Shown: one piece after another, positions 1 to 11,933 of the stretch
Numbering within the stretch: the first letter of the stretch is position 1
Layout: each line of letters opens with the position of its first letter
NCBI GenBank assembly: GCA_027603945.1
Contig: JADIIU010000038.1
Location: 1 to 64,000 of the forward strand
DNA from: Terramyces sp. JEL0728
Lineage: Eukaryota > Chytridiomycota > Chytridiomycetes > Rhizophydiales > Terramycetaceae
Length of the DNA: 64,000 bases
Direction of reading: 5' to 3'
The notes under the pieces: model-generated
Databases searched by the model: none
The model's input: the letters and a program-made list of their open reading frames with translations, nothing else
Told to the model about the DNA's origin: nothing
Position numbers and translations under genes: made by a program

Positions 1-68
1 GACTCTATCTTGTGTCCAGTCGTGGCTTACAGAACAGATGCTAAACGCGCTATTATTTTCTCTCAAAA

Positions 69-1472
<1,404 letters not shown>

Positions 1473-1508
1473 GTCGTTTTGAAATAAACAATCTTTTAAA
1501 TGGATTTA

Positions 1509-2408
1509 TTAATCAAGATTTGTAGTTAGGTACTCTGCAAACCCTGTGGATACCTGGTCCATATTCATCGATGTATGAGTTTTGTTTATATTCATGAATT
1601 GTCTCTTTAGTCGACGCAATTCTGCAAGCGAAATATTCCTAGACGGCAAGTGAACCGGGACAGAAGACCGTGGAACTTTGATGTCACCACTTCTTCCATT
1701 CTTTTGAGCGTCAATCACCACATCCAAGACATTTGAAGTCGTTTTATCAAGCTCGTGAAGATAATTAGTTTCCAATAATGGCTTGACAACAGTAGAGAGA
1801 TTAGGAGCTGGTGCTTTTTTCAAAATTGCTGCTTCAACGATTCCATTTGAAGTCGCATTTCCTTCCATTGCTAAAGATTCATCCTTTGGAATAACAATAA
1901 ACAAAGGTGCGTCCCACCTGTTCCTCCCATCAGGTTCTTCAAATCTAGAGCACAGATTTTCCAACATTCCTGCGTCATATTTATCCAGGTTGCTATTTCG
2001 TTCGACTGCAGAATTTGCATCAAACCCACAAAACACCTGCGATTAAGATAAAAATACAGTGCAGGTAGGAGTCCCCAATGCCCTTGCGACACAATATAAC
2101 TGATATCTGAATCCTTTGATGTAATTCAAGCCGTCACAGATTACAATATCCTCTCTGCTCAAGTGACGCTCCACTGCAGAAAGCAAAGCACCTCTGGCCT
2201 TCTTTTCACTATTTGCATCTTGATTAACCTACCAGTTACCAATATACGCAGCTTTCTTGTCAATTGAGAGTGATTCATCATTTACTGTAATAATTTTCCG
2301 TATAGAAGTCTGATTTTTACTGATATAATCCTCCAGGTACTTGGCAATCTCGTTTGCTCTGGTAGTCTTTCCTGATAATGGCAATCCGCTTATCGTTATT
2401 AATGGCAT
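1509..2408 (-). CDS. KTI12: Elongator-associated protein Kti12
   Basis: P-loop protein that supports the Elongator complex in wobble-uridine tRNA modification. The N-terminus carries the P-loop GLPLSGKTTRANE; further in are DESLSI, KKARGALLSAVERHLSRED, NYIKGFRYQLYC and the family signature RFEEPDGRNRWDAPLF. Three introns of 20-21 nt must be removed, and the second and third leave an exon of only 11 nt between them, needed to keep frame into VVERNSNL. The ATG at 2408 lies directly before the P-loop, as in the family. It is head-to-head with the RNF34-like gene, 129 bp between starts. The region after the 11-nt exon is shorter than in yeast Kti12. Confidence 0.88.
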
Positions 2409-2537
2409 CGTTAGAAAAAAACAAAAAAAATGAGGATAAATTCAGAGTTGCTAAAATCTACTGAACTTTAGGTGAGTTTCTTTCAAAATTTTCCGAAAGG
2501 TTCAAATTAATTGCTTTGTGATTTTTCCAACTTCCCA

Positions 2538-4079
2538 ATGAATCCACCGTCAGCAAAAAATAAAGAAGAGACTAAATCCTGCATACGCTGTAATGACGAA
2601 TTCTGGATATTCAGTAAAAAGTGCAGTTGCTGTTATTGCGGGTATATGTTTTGTAAAGCATGCATGGATCCTGAAAAGCAACCACTTCCAGAATATAGCA
2701 TCAATTTACCAGTATCGCTCTGTGGATACTGCAGCAGGATATTAAAAAGTAATTATTACTGATCCAGTCGGAAAAATGAACGAAGAGGAAATGAAATCGC
2801 TTTCGATTAAAGAAATACGAGGATATCTGAATGTGTATGGAATCTCATCGACCAATCTGATAGAGAAAAGTGAATTTGTGAGACTAATTTCAAATTATAG
2901 AGTGTCACAAGCAAACGTGGATAATTATGGAAGAAATGTCCTGCCGTTAATCAAAGCGAGCAATCAACGATCTTCAAATTCTGGAGATTCAAAGCCGTTT
3001 AATTTCATGAAAGAAGTCTTTGAGCCTTTTTCAAATAGTGACAAGGCGCCAAATTCCGCTTCATCCCATCCAGATTTAAATCCGCTAAACTTTATTAAAA
3101 AGGTATTTGATGGACCAAAAGACACGTCGCCAAACACGGAAAATAGAAGAGCAAGCAATCCGTTTGATGAATTCGTTGACGGGATTTCAAATATATTCAA
3201 GCCAAATGAAAATGAGAGCCATTCGCAATCACGATCAAGTGACGCTAATCAAATCCCGCAGCAGTCACAACAGAATCAGCAATACCACCCACAATCACAG
3301 CCAAAAAACGAGCGGCACCAACCACAGTCGGATGGCCAATACCAAAATACCAATATGCAACCGCCAAATAATCAAGATACACCAACGGGCAACGAAAAGA
3401 TGGGTTCGCAAGATAGATTCTCATCGTCTCGGCATAATTCATTCTCAAATAATCTCAACTCTGGGAGACAATCATTCCATCGACCAGATATCGAAATTGC
3501 AACTGCGGTAAACGATTTGCCCCTTCATGAGCATTCATTTTCGACACCAAACAGACCATCTTTATCCTCTCAGAATATAGATGTTCCAAAACCGCGATCA
3601 AGATCTACTGATAATGCTCCAGCATTTGAATTCTCACCTAGACAATCAGCCCCATACTCGTCATCATACTCGCCCTCGACTGGCATTCCTACAAGACTAA
3701 CCGAAACGCCAACTATTAGGTCGATTATAGCAAATAAGATTGATATCCAATCTCTAAGCACAAAAGCTCTCCGCCAAATGCTTTTATTGGAAAGAGTATC
3801 ACTTAAATTTGCGCTAGAAAGGAAAGATCTGTTGGAACGAGCGCAGCTATTAATTGATAACGTGAGGAAAGAACAAGGTAATTTGCCTGAAGATCAAATT
3901 TGCAAGGTAAGCCAGATTAACAATAGATTTGCTGTGATTTGGCAATTAATTGTGTACTACTGGAGTGCGGCCACCTGATTGCCTGTATGGAGTGTGCAAC
4001 AGAGTTGCAGAAAACTACGGGCGAGTGCCCCATTTGCAGGGCAAGAATTGTTCGCATTGTCCATACTTTTAAAGCATAA
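2538..4079 (+). CDS. RNF34/RFFL-like E3 ubiquitin ligase (FYVE-like, SAP-like, RING)
   Basis: Probable ubiquitin ligase. The first ~75 residues hold a FYVE-like zinc module (CIRC...CSCCYCGYMFCKAC...CGYC). A 19-nt intron joins it to an SAP-like helical segment (SIKEIRGYLNVYGISSTNLI). A long Gln/Asn/Ser/Pro-rich linker follows, then a second SAP-like helix pair (LSTKALRQMLLLERVSL), and after a 20-nt intron a C-terminal C3HC4 RING (ICCDL...LECGHLIACMECA...CPICRARI). This domain order matches metazoan RNF34/rififylin, where the FYVE-like part binds membranes and the RING recruits E2. Start at 2538 is the first ATG before the zinc module. The linker reads open with no obvious homology. Confidence 0.82.
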
Positions 4080-4272
4080 TAAAATGTACTCTATCAACTG
4101 TACGTGCAATTGCAGGTTCGATGCCACGTACCAGCTGCACAGTCCTTTCCACAGAATTGGTGCTTTATTGCAAATTTGTGGCTTCCCTTTGCAGGAATTC
4201 TCAATCACCTGACAATAAGTCACCTGCCAGTTATAAAGAGACGAAAACTTTTGCGAACACATAACCGCAATA
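4080..4272. other. Intergenic, RNF34-like gene to first small gene
   Basis: Frames here are open in places, but I found no intron pair joining them convincingly to the small gene at 4273. It is most likely the 3' flank of the RNF34-like gene plus the promoter and 5' UTR of the next gene. An unrecognised 5' exon cannot be excluded. Confidence 0.4.
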
Positions 4273-4548
4273 ATGTGTGCTACAGAAATATCTCTTAACG
4301 AGACAAGAGCTGACCCCGAATTAATCTCCAAAGTTACCATTGACACCAATGTCCGAGACATGCAGAAATTGGACTTGCAAAAGAAAGATTCTGGGATAGT
4401 CTTGGCTGATATAAAAAGAGTCGCATTCAGTGATACAGTTGTACAGCATCCGTATCAAGAGTGGGAGGAGAGGCTGCAGTTCTTTAAGCAGCAGAAATTG
4501 GAACGCTCAGTATACTACCGACTCAAGAATATATTTACCAGGAAATAA
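4273..4548 (+). CDS. Small protein with RVxF-like motif, family member 1
   Basis: Unrecognised 91-residue protein. The C-terminal half contains KRVAF, an RVxF-type sequence of the kind that docks on protein phosphatase 1, then YQEWEERLQFF and a basic tail RLKNIFTRK. The spacing from the F-containing motif to an acidic/aromatic/acidic triplet (EWE) recalls the three other small genes at 5374, 6174 and 6938 on the same strand. It is the most divergent of the four, so membership is tentative. No intron is needed. It ends 40 bp before the converging uL30m gene. Function unknown; PP1 regulation is inference only. Confidence 0.55.
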   Translation: MCATEISLNETRADPELISKVTIDTNVRDMQKLDLQKKDSGIVLADIKRVAFSDTVVQHPYQEWEERLQFFKQQKLERSVYYRLKNIFTRK

Positions 4549-4588
4549 TTTGTTTATAATAAAGAATGTATTTACCAAGAATATTTTG

Positions 4589-5167
4589 CTAATTTATTAA
4601 ACTAGAGGTTTTTTTGTAACCAGAAGGCAGTGTAATTTTTGCTGGAATTTCATTAACCAATCTTACATGTACCAACTCTTTGATTTTCAATATCTGCCCA
4701 GCTGATTTAGGTGAGACCAGTCTCCACACTACTTGATGTCTCTTTTGAAATCCCAATGCCGATACTATTTTTCTGGTAGCTTCTGGTAGCCCAATCACCC
4801 CCCTTCTCAATGTAACTTCATAGTATCTGTAAGGATAATGGTATCCCTCTGACAATGGTTCGCATTTCAACTCTTTGTTTTTAAAATTTGCAAATGATTC
4901 TCCTTTAGCAAATGTAGTTGGCAATGGACGCACTTGAACGTCTGTTAAATGTCTCTTTGGCCCTTTAGGCTGGCTTAGCCTCACATGTGCTGGAGGATAA
5001 CTTCTTGGTGGAAATTGAGGATATGTTTTCTTTTCTGCAATTGGTGCTTCAAGAGCCTCTTTTGTAGGTTGTTTGGGTTTGATATCTCTGATTGTCTTTT
5101 TTGGATTGAATGGCATCCTAGGGAAATTCAACAGCGAACTTGTGTGGAAATGTCGAATTCTAAACAT
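4589..5167 (-). CDS. Mitochondrial large ribosomal subunit protein uL30m
   Basis: Structural protein of the mitochondrial large ribosomal subunit (bacterial L30 family; yeast MRPL33, animal MRPL30). The N-terminus MFRIRHFHTSSLL is basic and hydroxylated with no acidic residue, as expected for a mitochondrial presequence. After a Pro/Lys-rich extension comes the L30 fold: VTLRRGVIGLPEATRKIV, LGFQKRHQVVWR, SAGQILKIKELVHV. No intron is needed. I chose the ATG at 5167 because it starts the presequence; the frame stays open upstream, but that part reads unlike protein. AATAAA lies just before and overlaps the stop region. Confidence 0.85.
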   Translation of the reverse strand: MFRIRHFHTSSLLNFPRMPFNPKKTIRDIKPKQPTKEALEAPIAEKKTYPQFPPRSYPPAHVRLSQPKGPKRHLTDVQVRPLPTTFAKGESFANFKNKELKCEPLSEGYHYPYRYYEVTLRRGVIGLPEATRKIVSALGFQKRHQVVWRLVSPKSAGQILKIKELVHVRLVNEIPAKITLPSGYKKTSSLIN

Positions 5168-5373
5168 TTTTGACGATTTGAGATTGAAAAAAAATTTGAG
5201 TTTTAAAACAGATTTGATGATGAATAAATGATACCCAAGTCTGTTACGGAGGCCGGATTTGCAGTTTAATCTAATTTTTCCACACATTCTTCCAGCGGAT
5301 ATATCTGTCCGATGAACCCATTCTTTTTATCACAATGAAAAACTGCTATCGTCGAGTTTACTTTTGAAATTCA

Positions 5374-5691
5374 ATGAAGAGAGCTCAAAGCTTTAAAGAG
5401 GAAAGGATACCAGTTCAATCCTTTAGCAGCAGAAAACCTGTCGAATCTTGCCCATTTGAATCCACAGACTATTTTAACAGCAATTTGGGGACGCTTCCTT
5501 GTCTATCAGAAAAAAAAGTATCTGTAGTATTCAAAGAGCTCCGAGAAGTATTTACCGCCGATGATTATGATCATAAAATGGACCAGGTGAAAAAAGAAAG
5601 GGAGAGATCAAAATCGATCCCAACCAGATTCCGAAGAATGTCTTCAGACCTGATAGAGAATGTTCTCGACTACTTTGCTGAAATGAAATAA
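5374..5691 (+). CDS. Small protein with RVxF-like motif, family member 2
   Basis: Unrecognised 105-residue protein, intronless. It contains KKVSVVF, then 10-12 residues on TADDYDHKMDQVKKERER, and an Arg/Ser-rich stretch (RSKSIPTRFRRMSSD) offering possible AGC-kinase sites. The F-motif followed at fixed distance by an acid-aromatic-acid triplet (DYD) matches the neighbours at 6174 and 6938 (DWD). Start is the first ATG of the frame, 206 bp from the divergent uL30m start. The stop codon runs straight into AATAAA. A PP1-binding role is inference from the motif; short proteins make homology by eye uncertain. Confidence 0.6.
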   Translation: MKRAQSFKEERIPVQSFSSRKPVESCPFESTDYFNSNLGTLPCLSEKKVSVVFKELREVFTADDYDHKMDQVKKERERSKSIPTRFRRMSSDLIENVLDYFAEMK

Positions 5692-6173
5692 AAAATTGCA
5701 TTCTAACGGTTTTGGTAGTTGTAAGAATTGAAGCGTACAGTTTCCCGGGGTAATTAGATTGGTTTCGTCCGACTGAAAGTCGTTCGATACTGGTATTCAT
5801 ATCCGAATGCAATTTTGGACCCAATTATTCATTAAAAAAATACCGCGAAATTTCTCTTCTATTGGCTTGCAAAACTTCTTTAGGAAGCAGATGGGATATT
5901 TACCAACGTTGGTTCTTGAATAGATTATATTTCAAAGCGTCGCTAGTCGGTAAGCTCATTTACTGCCAGCATTCACCAGTGAGTCATAATTGCTTCAAAG
6001 GCACAAACCGCAGAAAGCACTTTTATTAATGATAAATAACAGGTACATGTTTCAAATTGGTCCCAGATTATTTGTGATATTAAATAATCCTAGCATAATC
6101 CTTTGTGGCTAGTTTTATTGTTCTAATGCACGAAAATGTATCCCCTGTTCACTTACAAATTGTGGGTTAACAA
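5692..6173. other. Intergenic, between small family genes
   Basis: No conserved frame, RNA gene or clear repeat seen in these 482 bp. AT-rich; expected to hold the 3' end of the gene at 5374 and the promoter of the gene at 6174. Confidence 0.5.
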
Positions 6174-6479
6174 ATGAACCAGCTGATGTCGGAAGTATCA
6201 GTTACGAATCTCTCCATTACTTCTATTGACAAATCAAATAACACCCTCTTTAGAAAGGAAAAGAAAAAGACACACAAGCGTCGCAAATCTGTTGGGTTTG
6301 TTGACGCTCAACAAGAATATCTGAAGGCAGACTGGGATACGAAACTAGAACTGTATCGCACTGAAAAGCGGAAGAGCCAAGAACACTTGCCGTGTAGTTG
6401 CTTCAAACACCGCATATACCACTTATTTGGCGTGCAAAAAGTACTGAAAAGCGAATGTGAATTCAGCAATAAAGATTGA
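6174..6479 (+). CDS. Small protein with RRKSVxF motif, family member 3
   Basis: Unrecognised 101-residue protein, intronless. The core HKRRKSVGFVDAQQEYLKAD leads into WDTKLELYRTEKRKS and then a Cys-containing basic segment (CSCFKHRIYHLF). It is clearly paralogous to the gene at 6938: both have RRKSV(G/V)FVD, DWDTKLELYRTEKRKS and a C.CFKHR motif. KSVGF fits the RVxF PP1-docking pattern, and RRKS just before it is a basophilic kinase consensus, so phosphorylation could gate docking (inference). Upstream ATGs in frame are absent. The stop TGA overlaps AATAAA. Confidence 0.72.
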   Translation: MNQLMSEVSVTNLSITSIDKSNNTLFRKEKKKTHKRRKSVGFVDAQQEYLKADWDTKLELYRTEKRKSQEHLPCSCFKHRIYHLFGVQKVLKSECEFSNKD

Positions 6480-6937
6480 ATAAAGTGAACAAGCTTGTGA
6501 TTTTAAACAGATTAATTTCCCATCTATTGCAAGATTAATTTGAATCGCTGGTAGCATTAGCGCAGGGCCAGTTACAATCAAGCAGCTTTTTCAAAATGTC
6601 CTTTATTTTATTTGTAGCATTGCAGACTGTGAAAATGTATTCTGAGCGGCTAACATTTTTTAACCGCGGATACAAACGGAAAAAAATCCCTCCACTAATA
6701 CTGAGCACCAAAATTCAAAGGAAAATGACCACACAATTTGCATGGCACTTCAAGCTTATGCGATAAACATCAAAGCAGTATGTATTACCTAGAAAAAATT
6801 GACGGCGATACCAATAGTGAATTCTCCAAATTCTCTATCCGCCTTGAAAATTATTTTGCTTTTCTTTCATTGTTCTATTATAGGGGAGAAGGACCCCTCT
6901 CGCAGATAAATCTAGCAAATAATCAGTCAGATGGTAA
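6480..6937. other. Intergenic, between small family genes
   Basis: 458 bp with no convincing coding frame. A 70-codon open frame at 6738-6950 shows no conservation with the paralogues and overlaps the next gene's start, so I treat it as chance. Confidence 0.5.
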
Positions 6938-7243
6938 ATGTCGCAAATAGCACTGCTATCCCCATCACTAGCAACGATTAATACCAATGATTTAAATACC
7001 TCAGAGAGCACTCTATGCCGTGCAAATAAAAAGAACAAATCTATAGGACGACGTAAATCTGTGGTGTTTGTTGACAGAAACCAGGAATTCTCCAAGAATG
7101 ATTGGGACACAAAACTGGAATTATATCGTACTGAAAAAAGAAAGAGTCTGGATTTCACTCCTTGCGACTGTTTTAAGCACAGATTGTTTAAGGTGATTTC
7201 TGGAAGGGATATACCAAAGGCGGATTGCCAAATTAATAAATGA
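6938..7243 (+). CDS. Small protein with RRKSVxF motif, family member 4
   Basis: Unrecognised 101-residue protein, intronless, same length as the paralogue at 6174. Core: GRRKSVVFVDRNQEFSKND, WDTKLELYRTEKRKS, then CDCFKHRLFKVI. The N-terminal 40 residues differ between the paralogues while the core is strongly kept, which points to selection on the RRKSVxF-DWD-YRTEKRKS block. The ATG at 6938 begins the frame; a stop lies a few codons upstream in the neighbouring frame. The gene probably arose by local duplication with its neighbour. Role unknown. Confidence 0.72.
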   Translation: MSQIALLSPSLATINTNDLNTSESTLCRANKKNKSIGRRKSVVFVDRNQEFSKNDWDTKLELYRTEKRKSLDFTPCDCFKHRLFKVISGRDIPKADCQINK

Positions 7244-7949
7244 CCTTGGTTTTATTGGGTTGGCCTATTTGCGTCTGCAGCCAGCAATTTTCAGCAGCAC
7301 CATGAGAAAGTCGCATTGTAACTGTTTCGCTTGAAATAATCTCCAGCGTATTTGGGGAATGTCAAATAGTGATATTGCAGCAATGGAGAAAATTTGTTAG
7401 TTCTAAAGCTGTATTTCGCTGTGTCGATTGCATCTCTTGAGCTTGCGATCATTAATTTATGACTCTTGTGAGGGATTGCAGAACTTTTGTTTGCTGTTAA
7501 CCATAATGTTATTTCGTCCTAGTCTTTATATGGTCAAAATCTAACCAATCAAATCATTATATTGTCCTGTTGTGAATGGTAATTTAAGCTGCGGTATTCG
7601 ATCACCAAGTCAGGCGGGAAATCATATTACTTCAGAAATCTGATTATTTCAATATTGCACTACTCGGAATATATTTAAGCGTAATATAATCTTTTCATAC
7701 ATTGATTGAACTCTATTGAGCCAATCTGCCTCATATTATTCTCCGTTTGTATTCCATATATATTCAGGAATTATTCGCCCCTGATTGATTCATAGGATTC
7801 GTCAAATCAATGCGCTTCATGATAGCCAATCGATTTGCATAGAAGGTCATTGCATCGTAACGGCTTACATCACCCGTCTTTTTGAATTTTTGAAGCATCA
7901 CTCAAAATTTTCAAAAACTTTCGCTTTTTCATACAAAATTAAATTAATA
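7244..7949. other. Intergenic, upstream of RRM-PUF gene
   Basis: 706 bp, one of the longest gaps in the window. AT-rich, no conserved frame, no tRNA-like fold or transposon ends noticed. Probably a long promoter/5' UTR of the RRM-PUF gene, which would suit a regulated RNA-binding protein, but I see nothing that shows this directly. Confidence 0.45.
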
Positions 7950-10890
7950 ATGGATCAAGCAAGGTAGGATAATCGTTAATCAGTAGCCCAAACAAGAATG
8001 CCAAGAAGAAAACCGATTCCAGAGAGTATGCTTTGGAATACGGCTCCTATTATGATTTTGGCGAAAGCAATACCAAACCGCATACAAGAAATTATAGAAC
8101 AGAATCATTTAGTTTCAGCAGTACAACAGGAATTGAAGACGTTTTTGCTCCCCAGTCGGAGAATTATGACGGACGGGCAGGTCGCATTAGAGCTAGCTCT
8201 TTGTCGATTCCTCACCATAGCATCTCTACTGCATTCGGACCATCTGTATTTGCATCCGACTGGGTTCCAAAGTCTAATTCCGAATTGATTCCTCCAATGC
8301 TGGAAGCTCTAAATCTTAAACCTGTTAACGATCCAGCCCCTTTGGAAGAACAAGAAGAGCTAAGCGATGCGATTAGAATGTTTTCATTTTTGGATTTAGA
8401 CGACCCAATGAACAGCCCTCCATCAAGGAAACTCAGTGGTGGAACGCCAACGAAAATCCGATCAGTCACTGAACCCTTCACTGGACCAAATACCATTATT
8501 TCTGATCAACTATTTAAAGATCTTGAAGAAGAGGCCACTCCAAATGCAACTCCTGAAAATCCTTGGTGGGATGAAATGGTAAACATTATTAATCATAGGC
8601 TCAACTTCACTCAATGCCAGCAAATACCACTGGTAGCTCTCAATCGATCGCACCAAATAGTCCCATTAACGAGTCGCTTGTCGACCGCAGTGGTTCTGAA
8701 TCGCCTACCCATGAGTTTATGGCACCTTCCCGGTCCTTGTGGATTGGCAACATAGATTCATCTTTTGGTTCTGAAGAACTTCAACAAATATTCTCTAAAT
8801 TTGGTACTATTGAGTCCATTCGTATGCTTCCTGAAAAAGAATGTGCATTTGTAAATTATTTCAAGCTTGACGATGCGTTAGCTGCCAGAGAACAAATGCA
8901 AGGCGGTAGAATTGGCAATTGTATAGTAAGAATTGGGTTTGGAAAAACAGAAGCTATTCATGATATTCAAGGGATGCAGCCAACCAAATCACTTTGGGTT
9001 GGCAACATACTGCCAAGCACAAAGCCAGCGGATTTAGAAGCTATCTTTGCCAAACATGGTAAAGTAGAATCTGCCAGGGTTTTGGTGATTGATCATTAAT
9101 GTAGACTCATAAAAACTGTGGGTTTGTAAATTTCTACAGCCTGGAAGAAGCAATGAATGCAAAGAATGAATTGAACGGACAAGATATTGGAGGCTCTGTT
9201 GTAAAAATTGGCTACGCCAAAGTACCGTCCAAAGTCGAACCACCAATGACTGCTGCTCAAGCCCTGGCTAACCCTGCTGTATTGACCACTTTGACTACCC
9301 AGGCTATCGAAAGAGTGTTTTTCCAATCGAATCAATCTCCTTGGGGTAATACAAACAATTCTGCAAATACTAATCCGTTGTCTGGCGCTCCAACCCCAAG
9401 AACTGAATCGTCTGGAAATATCTCTGTCGACGATACGGCTGACACTACCTTTGCTGGAGGTAAGTCGAATCTGAAACAAGACGGATATTCTCCCTCAATC
9501 ATGTCACTTTCAGACTCTAATCCGTACCGAAAAGTCGACCAAAACCGACTTCGCGACATCAGAAAGAAACTTGAATCCCACATTGCCACTAGAGAGTTGG
9601 AAATGATCTACTATGAAGTAATCGACGAAGCCATTGAACTTTGCTCCGGTAAATATTTGCTAACAAGATTATATCGGTAATGTCGTGATTCAAAAACTGA
9701 TGGAAAAATGCTCTGACCCTCAAAGATTACGGTTGATTGAAAATATCAGCCCTCGAATGGCAAGTCTAGGAATTCACAAAAACGGAACATGGGCTATTCA
9801 AAAAATAATCGATTGTGCCAAAACCACTGCACAGATTGACGCAATCGTAGCTGCACTTAGGGCATATACACCGGTATTATTGTTGGATCAATTTGGAAAT
9901 TATGTCATTCAATGCTGTTTGAGACTCGGAACTCAAAAGAATCAATTCATTTTTGATGCAATGCAAGCAAAGTGCTGGGAATTGGGTCAAGGCCGGTTCG
10001 GTGCTAGGGCAATGAAAGCTTGTCTGGAAAGCCAATACACTTCAAAAAGACAACAAAAGCAAGTTTCATTGGCAATTGTCCAAAATTGCATCCAATTGTC
10101 TATGAATTCCAACGGATCAATATTGTTGACATGGCTTTTGGACATGTCGCAATTGCCAGGCCGGTACCGTGTCGTTGCCCCGCTAATGCAACAAAATATC
10201 ATATTACTCTGTAGTCATAAATTGTCTTTATCCACTATATTTAAACTTGGTAAGTGGTGATTAATCGTAGTAAATCAGAGAGTAGAAATGGACGCTCGTG
10301 ATATTATAATTAAAGCAATATTCTATAACGAAAATAATTTACACCAAATCTTAATGGACCAGAACAATGGGGTTTCCCTTATTCAAAAAATTTTGGCATC
10401 AGGATGTGTCTCTAGTGATGAACGGGCAGTTCTTGGATCTATCACCAAAAAAGTGTTGGGATCAATTCGTCAAGCTCAAGATAACCATGTAGGCTACAAG
10501 CGATTGTTGGATGAAATCAATACCCTTCCAAGCAATCCGCCGCCTGTAGAAGCATTAAACGATGACGATGAAATTGTATCGCCTCTCACAAACCACCCTG
10601 GATTTTTCCCAAAAAGTGTCTCTCCAAAAAGATTGCAAACTTTAACTGATGAAGCAGTTAAATTCCCAGCAAAGAATTTTGATGCAGCTCAATTTGCCGC
10701 AAGTCCAAATGCACTTCCAACCCCAAACCATTCTCCAACTCAGTATTATAATCAATCTTATTATGCACCTACGTATGGCTATACTCAACCGTATTACCCA
10801 CCAAACTCCAATTTTAATTCTGGAGCAACCACATTTAATACGTTTCAGCAATCAGCTGCGGGATCTGCTGAATCTCATTATCCAATTTAA
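7950..10890 (+). CDS. RRM plus Pumilio-repeat RNA-binding protein, JSN1/PUF2-like
   Basis: Post-transcriptional regulator. The N-terminal ~230 residues are low-complexity. Two RRMs follow (SLWIGNIDSSFGSEELQQIF...AFVNYF; then SLWVGNILPSTKPADLEAIF...CGFVNFYSLEEA), then Pumilio repeats (DYIGNVVIQKLMEKC, HKNGTWAIQKII, DQFGNYVIQCCL, GRFGARAMKACLE, NNGVSLIQKIL) and a Tyr/Pro/Asn-rich tail. RRM with PUF in one protein is the yeast Jsn1/Puf2 arrangement. Five introns of 19-21 nt interrupt it; the first comes after only five codons, so the ATG at 7950 is chosen because splicing there opens the whole frame. Jsn1-type proteins are known to bind mRNAs of membrane proteins and to act at mitochondria. Confidence 0.88.
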
Positions 10891-11053
10891 TTTTGAATTT
10901 TTAATAACGTTGCAACTCTGTAGCAACCAGAAATAATATATTGTTTAGTAAAATTGGCTTTTAACGGATATCTTAGTATGTTGGCGGATATGCGCAGTCA
11001 AGTGAAGCTCGAATCCGACGGAATCGTAATGCGGGACAAACTATTCTACTTTT

Positions 11054-11348
11054 TTATTTCACAAGCTGATCAACTTTGTTTTGTATCCCAACAATCTTCT
11101 TTTGCATTAATACGACTCTCTTTCGCAAATTAGCGCATCGTTGAATCCCTTGGTCCAACTTTGGTTGCTCCAACATTGGTGTAATTACTTGGCATTCTTC
11201 ATTAGAAAAAATTACCAGCTGTGATTCTCTCCAATTGCGATTTCAGCGATCTTTGGCTTTCAATTGTGTCGCCCAAGCACACTTCTATTTCCGATAAACT
11301 TGGTATTAGTATATCCTTGATCACCGATGATATTGGCGCAGTCTCCAT
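11054..11348 (-). CDS. Snapin-like coiled-coil protein (BLOC-1 subunit)
   Basis: About 90-residue helical protein. After one 19-nt intron the C-terminus reads LRKRVVLMQKKIVGIQNKVDQL, matching the ARRRVVLVNNILQNAQERLRRL region of animal Snapin; the N-terminal part ESQRSLKSQLERITAE aligns with the Snapin ESQVELREQIDNLATEL heptads. Snapin is a subunit of BLOC-1, which sorts cargo in endosomes. Start chosen at the ATG at 11348 (METAPISS); the frame is open a little further upstream without an ATG. Short coiled-coil proteins are easily confused, so assignment is moderate. Confidence 0.6.
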
Positions 11349-11406
11349 TTCAAAGATTTGCTTCTTGAATCTGGGAAGGAATTTGCGCAAAATAAATACG
11401 GATTTA

Positions 11407-11895
11407 TTAATTCAAATCGATCTCTTCAAAATTGATGTATTGGTTTGCTTCTTCACAATCTAGCACTTTGATATAGACAGGCAGGTCAAGGTTTTCACAG
11501 TCATCGTGGTTTGAAATATCAGCATATAATGACCGTGGTCCCAAATCTAGTATGACTTCATCTTGCCGTTTGAAGCCTTCTGTCACCATATCTGATTGGA
11601 TAAACACGAATAGTTCTGTCTCGCTTTCGGTAAATTTGTAAAACTGCATTGAGGTATCAAATAATTCCAGATACTCCGGAAGCACCTTTAACAGTGACTT
11701 GTGCGGCTGTATATACGTTTCCATTTCACAGGGGTCGTTGATATTCTTGACTGGAATTTGAACTAGTGCGTGGCCAGTCTCAAATACCGCAATTATATTC
11801 TTCATTTGAACTTGATAAGTAACTTTGGTTGTTTGGTCTACCAGTGTAATTGCGTTCTTGAAGCTTTGTAGCGATGAGGACCTTTCATATAGCAT
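11407..11895 (-). CDS. Unrecognised protein, ~162 residues, divergent with RXT3
   Basis: I do not recognise this protein. It starts MLYERSSSLQSFKNAI, has alternating hydrophobic stretches suggestive of beta strands (VTYQVQMKNIIAVF, ALVQIPVKNI, ELFVFIQSDM), and ends in an acidic segment rich in Asn/Asp/Glu. No membrane segment or zinc motif. No intron is needed. The start at 11895 is 38 bp from the ATG of the divergent RXT3 gene; the frame is open further but runs into that gene. It may be a beta-rich DNA- or chromatin-associated factor, but that is a guess. Confidence 0.55.
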   Translation of the reverse strand: MLYERSSSLQSFKNAITLVDQTTKVTYQVQMKNIIAVFETGHALVQIPVKNINDPCEMETYIQPHKSLLKVLPEYLELFDTSMQFYKFTESETELFVFIQSDMVTEGFKRQDEVILDLGPRSLYADISNHDDCENLDLPVYIKVLDCEEANQYINFEEIDLN

Positions 11896-11933
11896 TTGTT
11901 TATAATTTTTTCGCGAATCACAGAAATCAACAA

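Noticed and set aside
6738..6950. Possible upstream exon for the small gene at 6938
   Set aside because: No intron of suitable size joins the frames, and the paralogue at 6174 has no counterpart.
7785..7967. Possible small gene at 7785-7967
   Set aside because: No conservation with anything, and it overlaps the first exon of the RRM-PUF gene in another frame.
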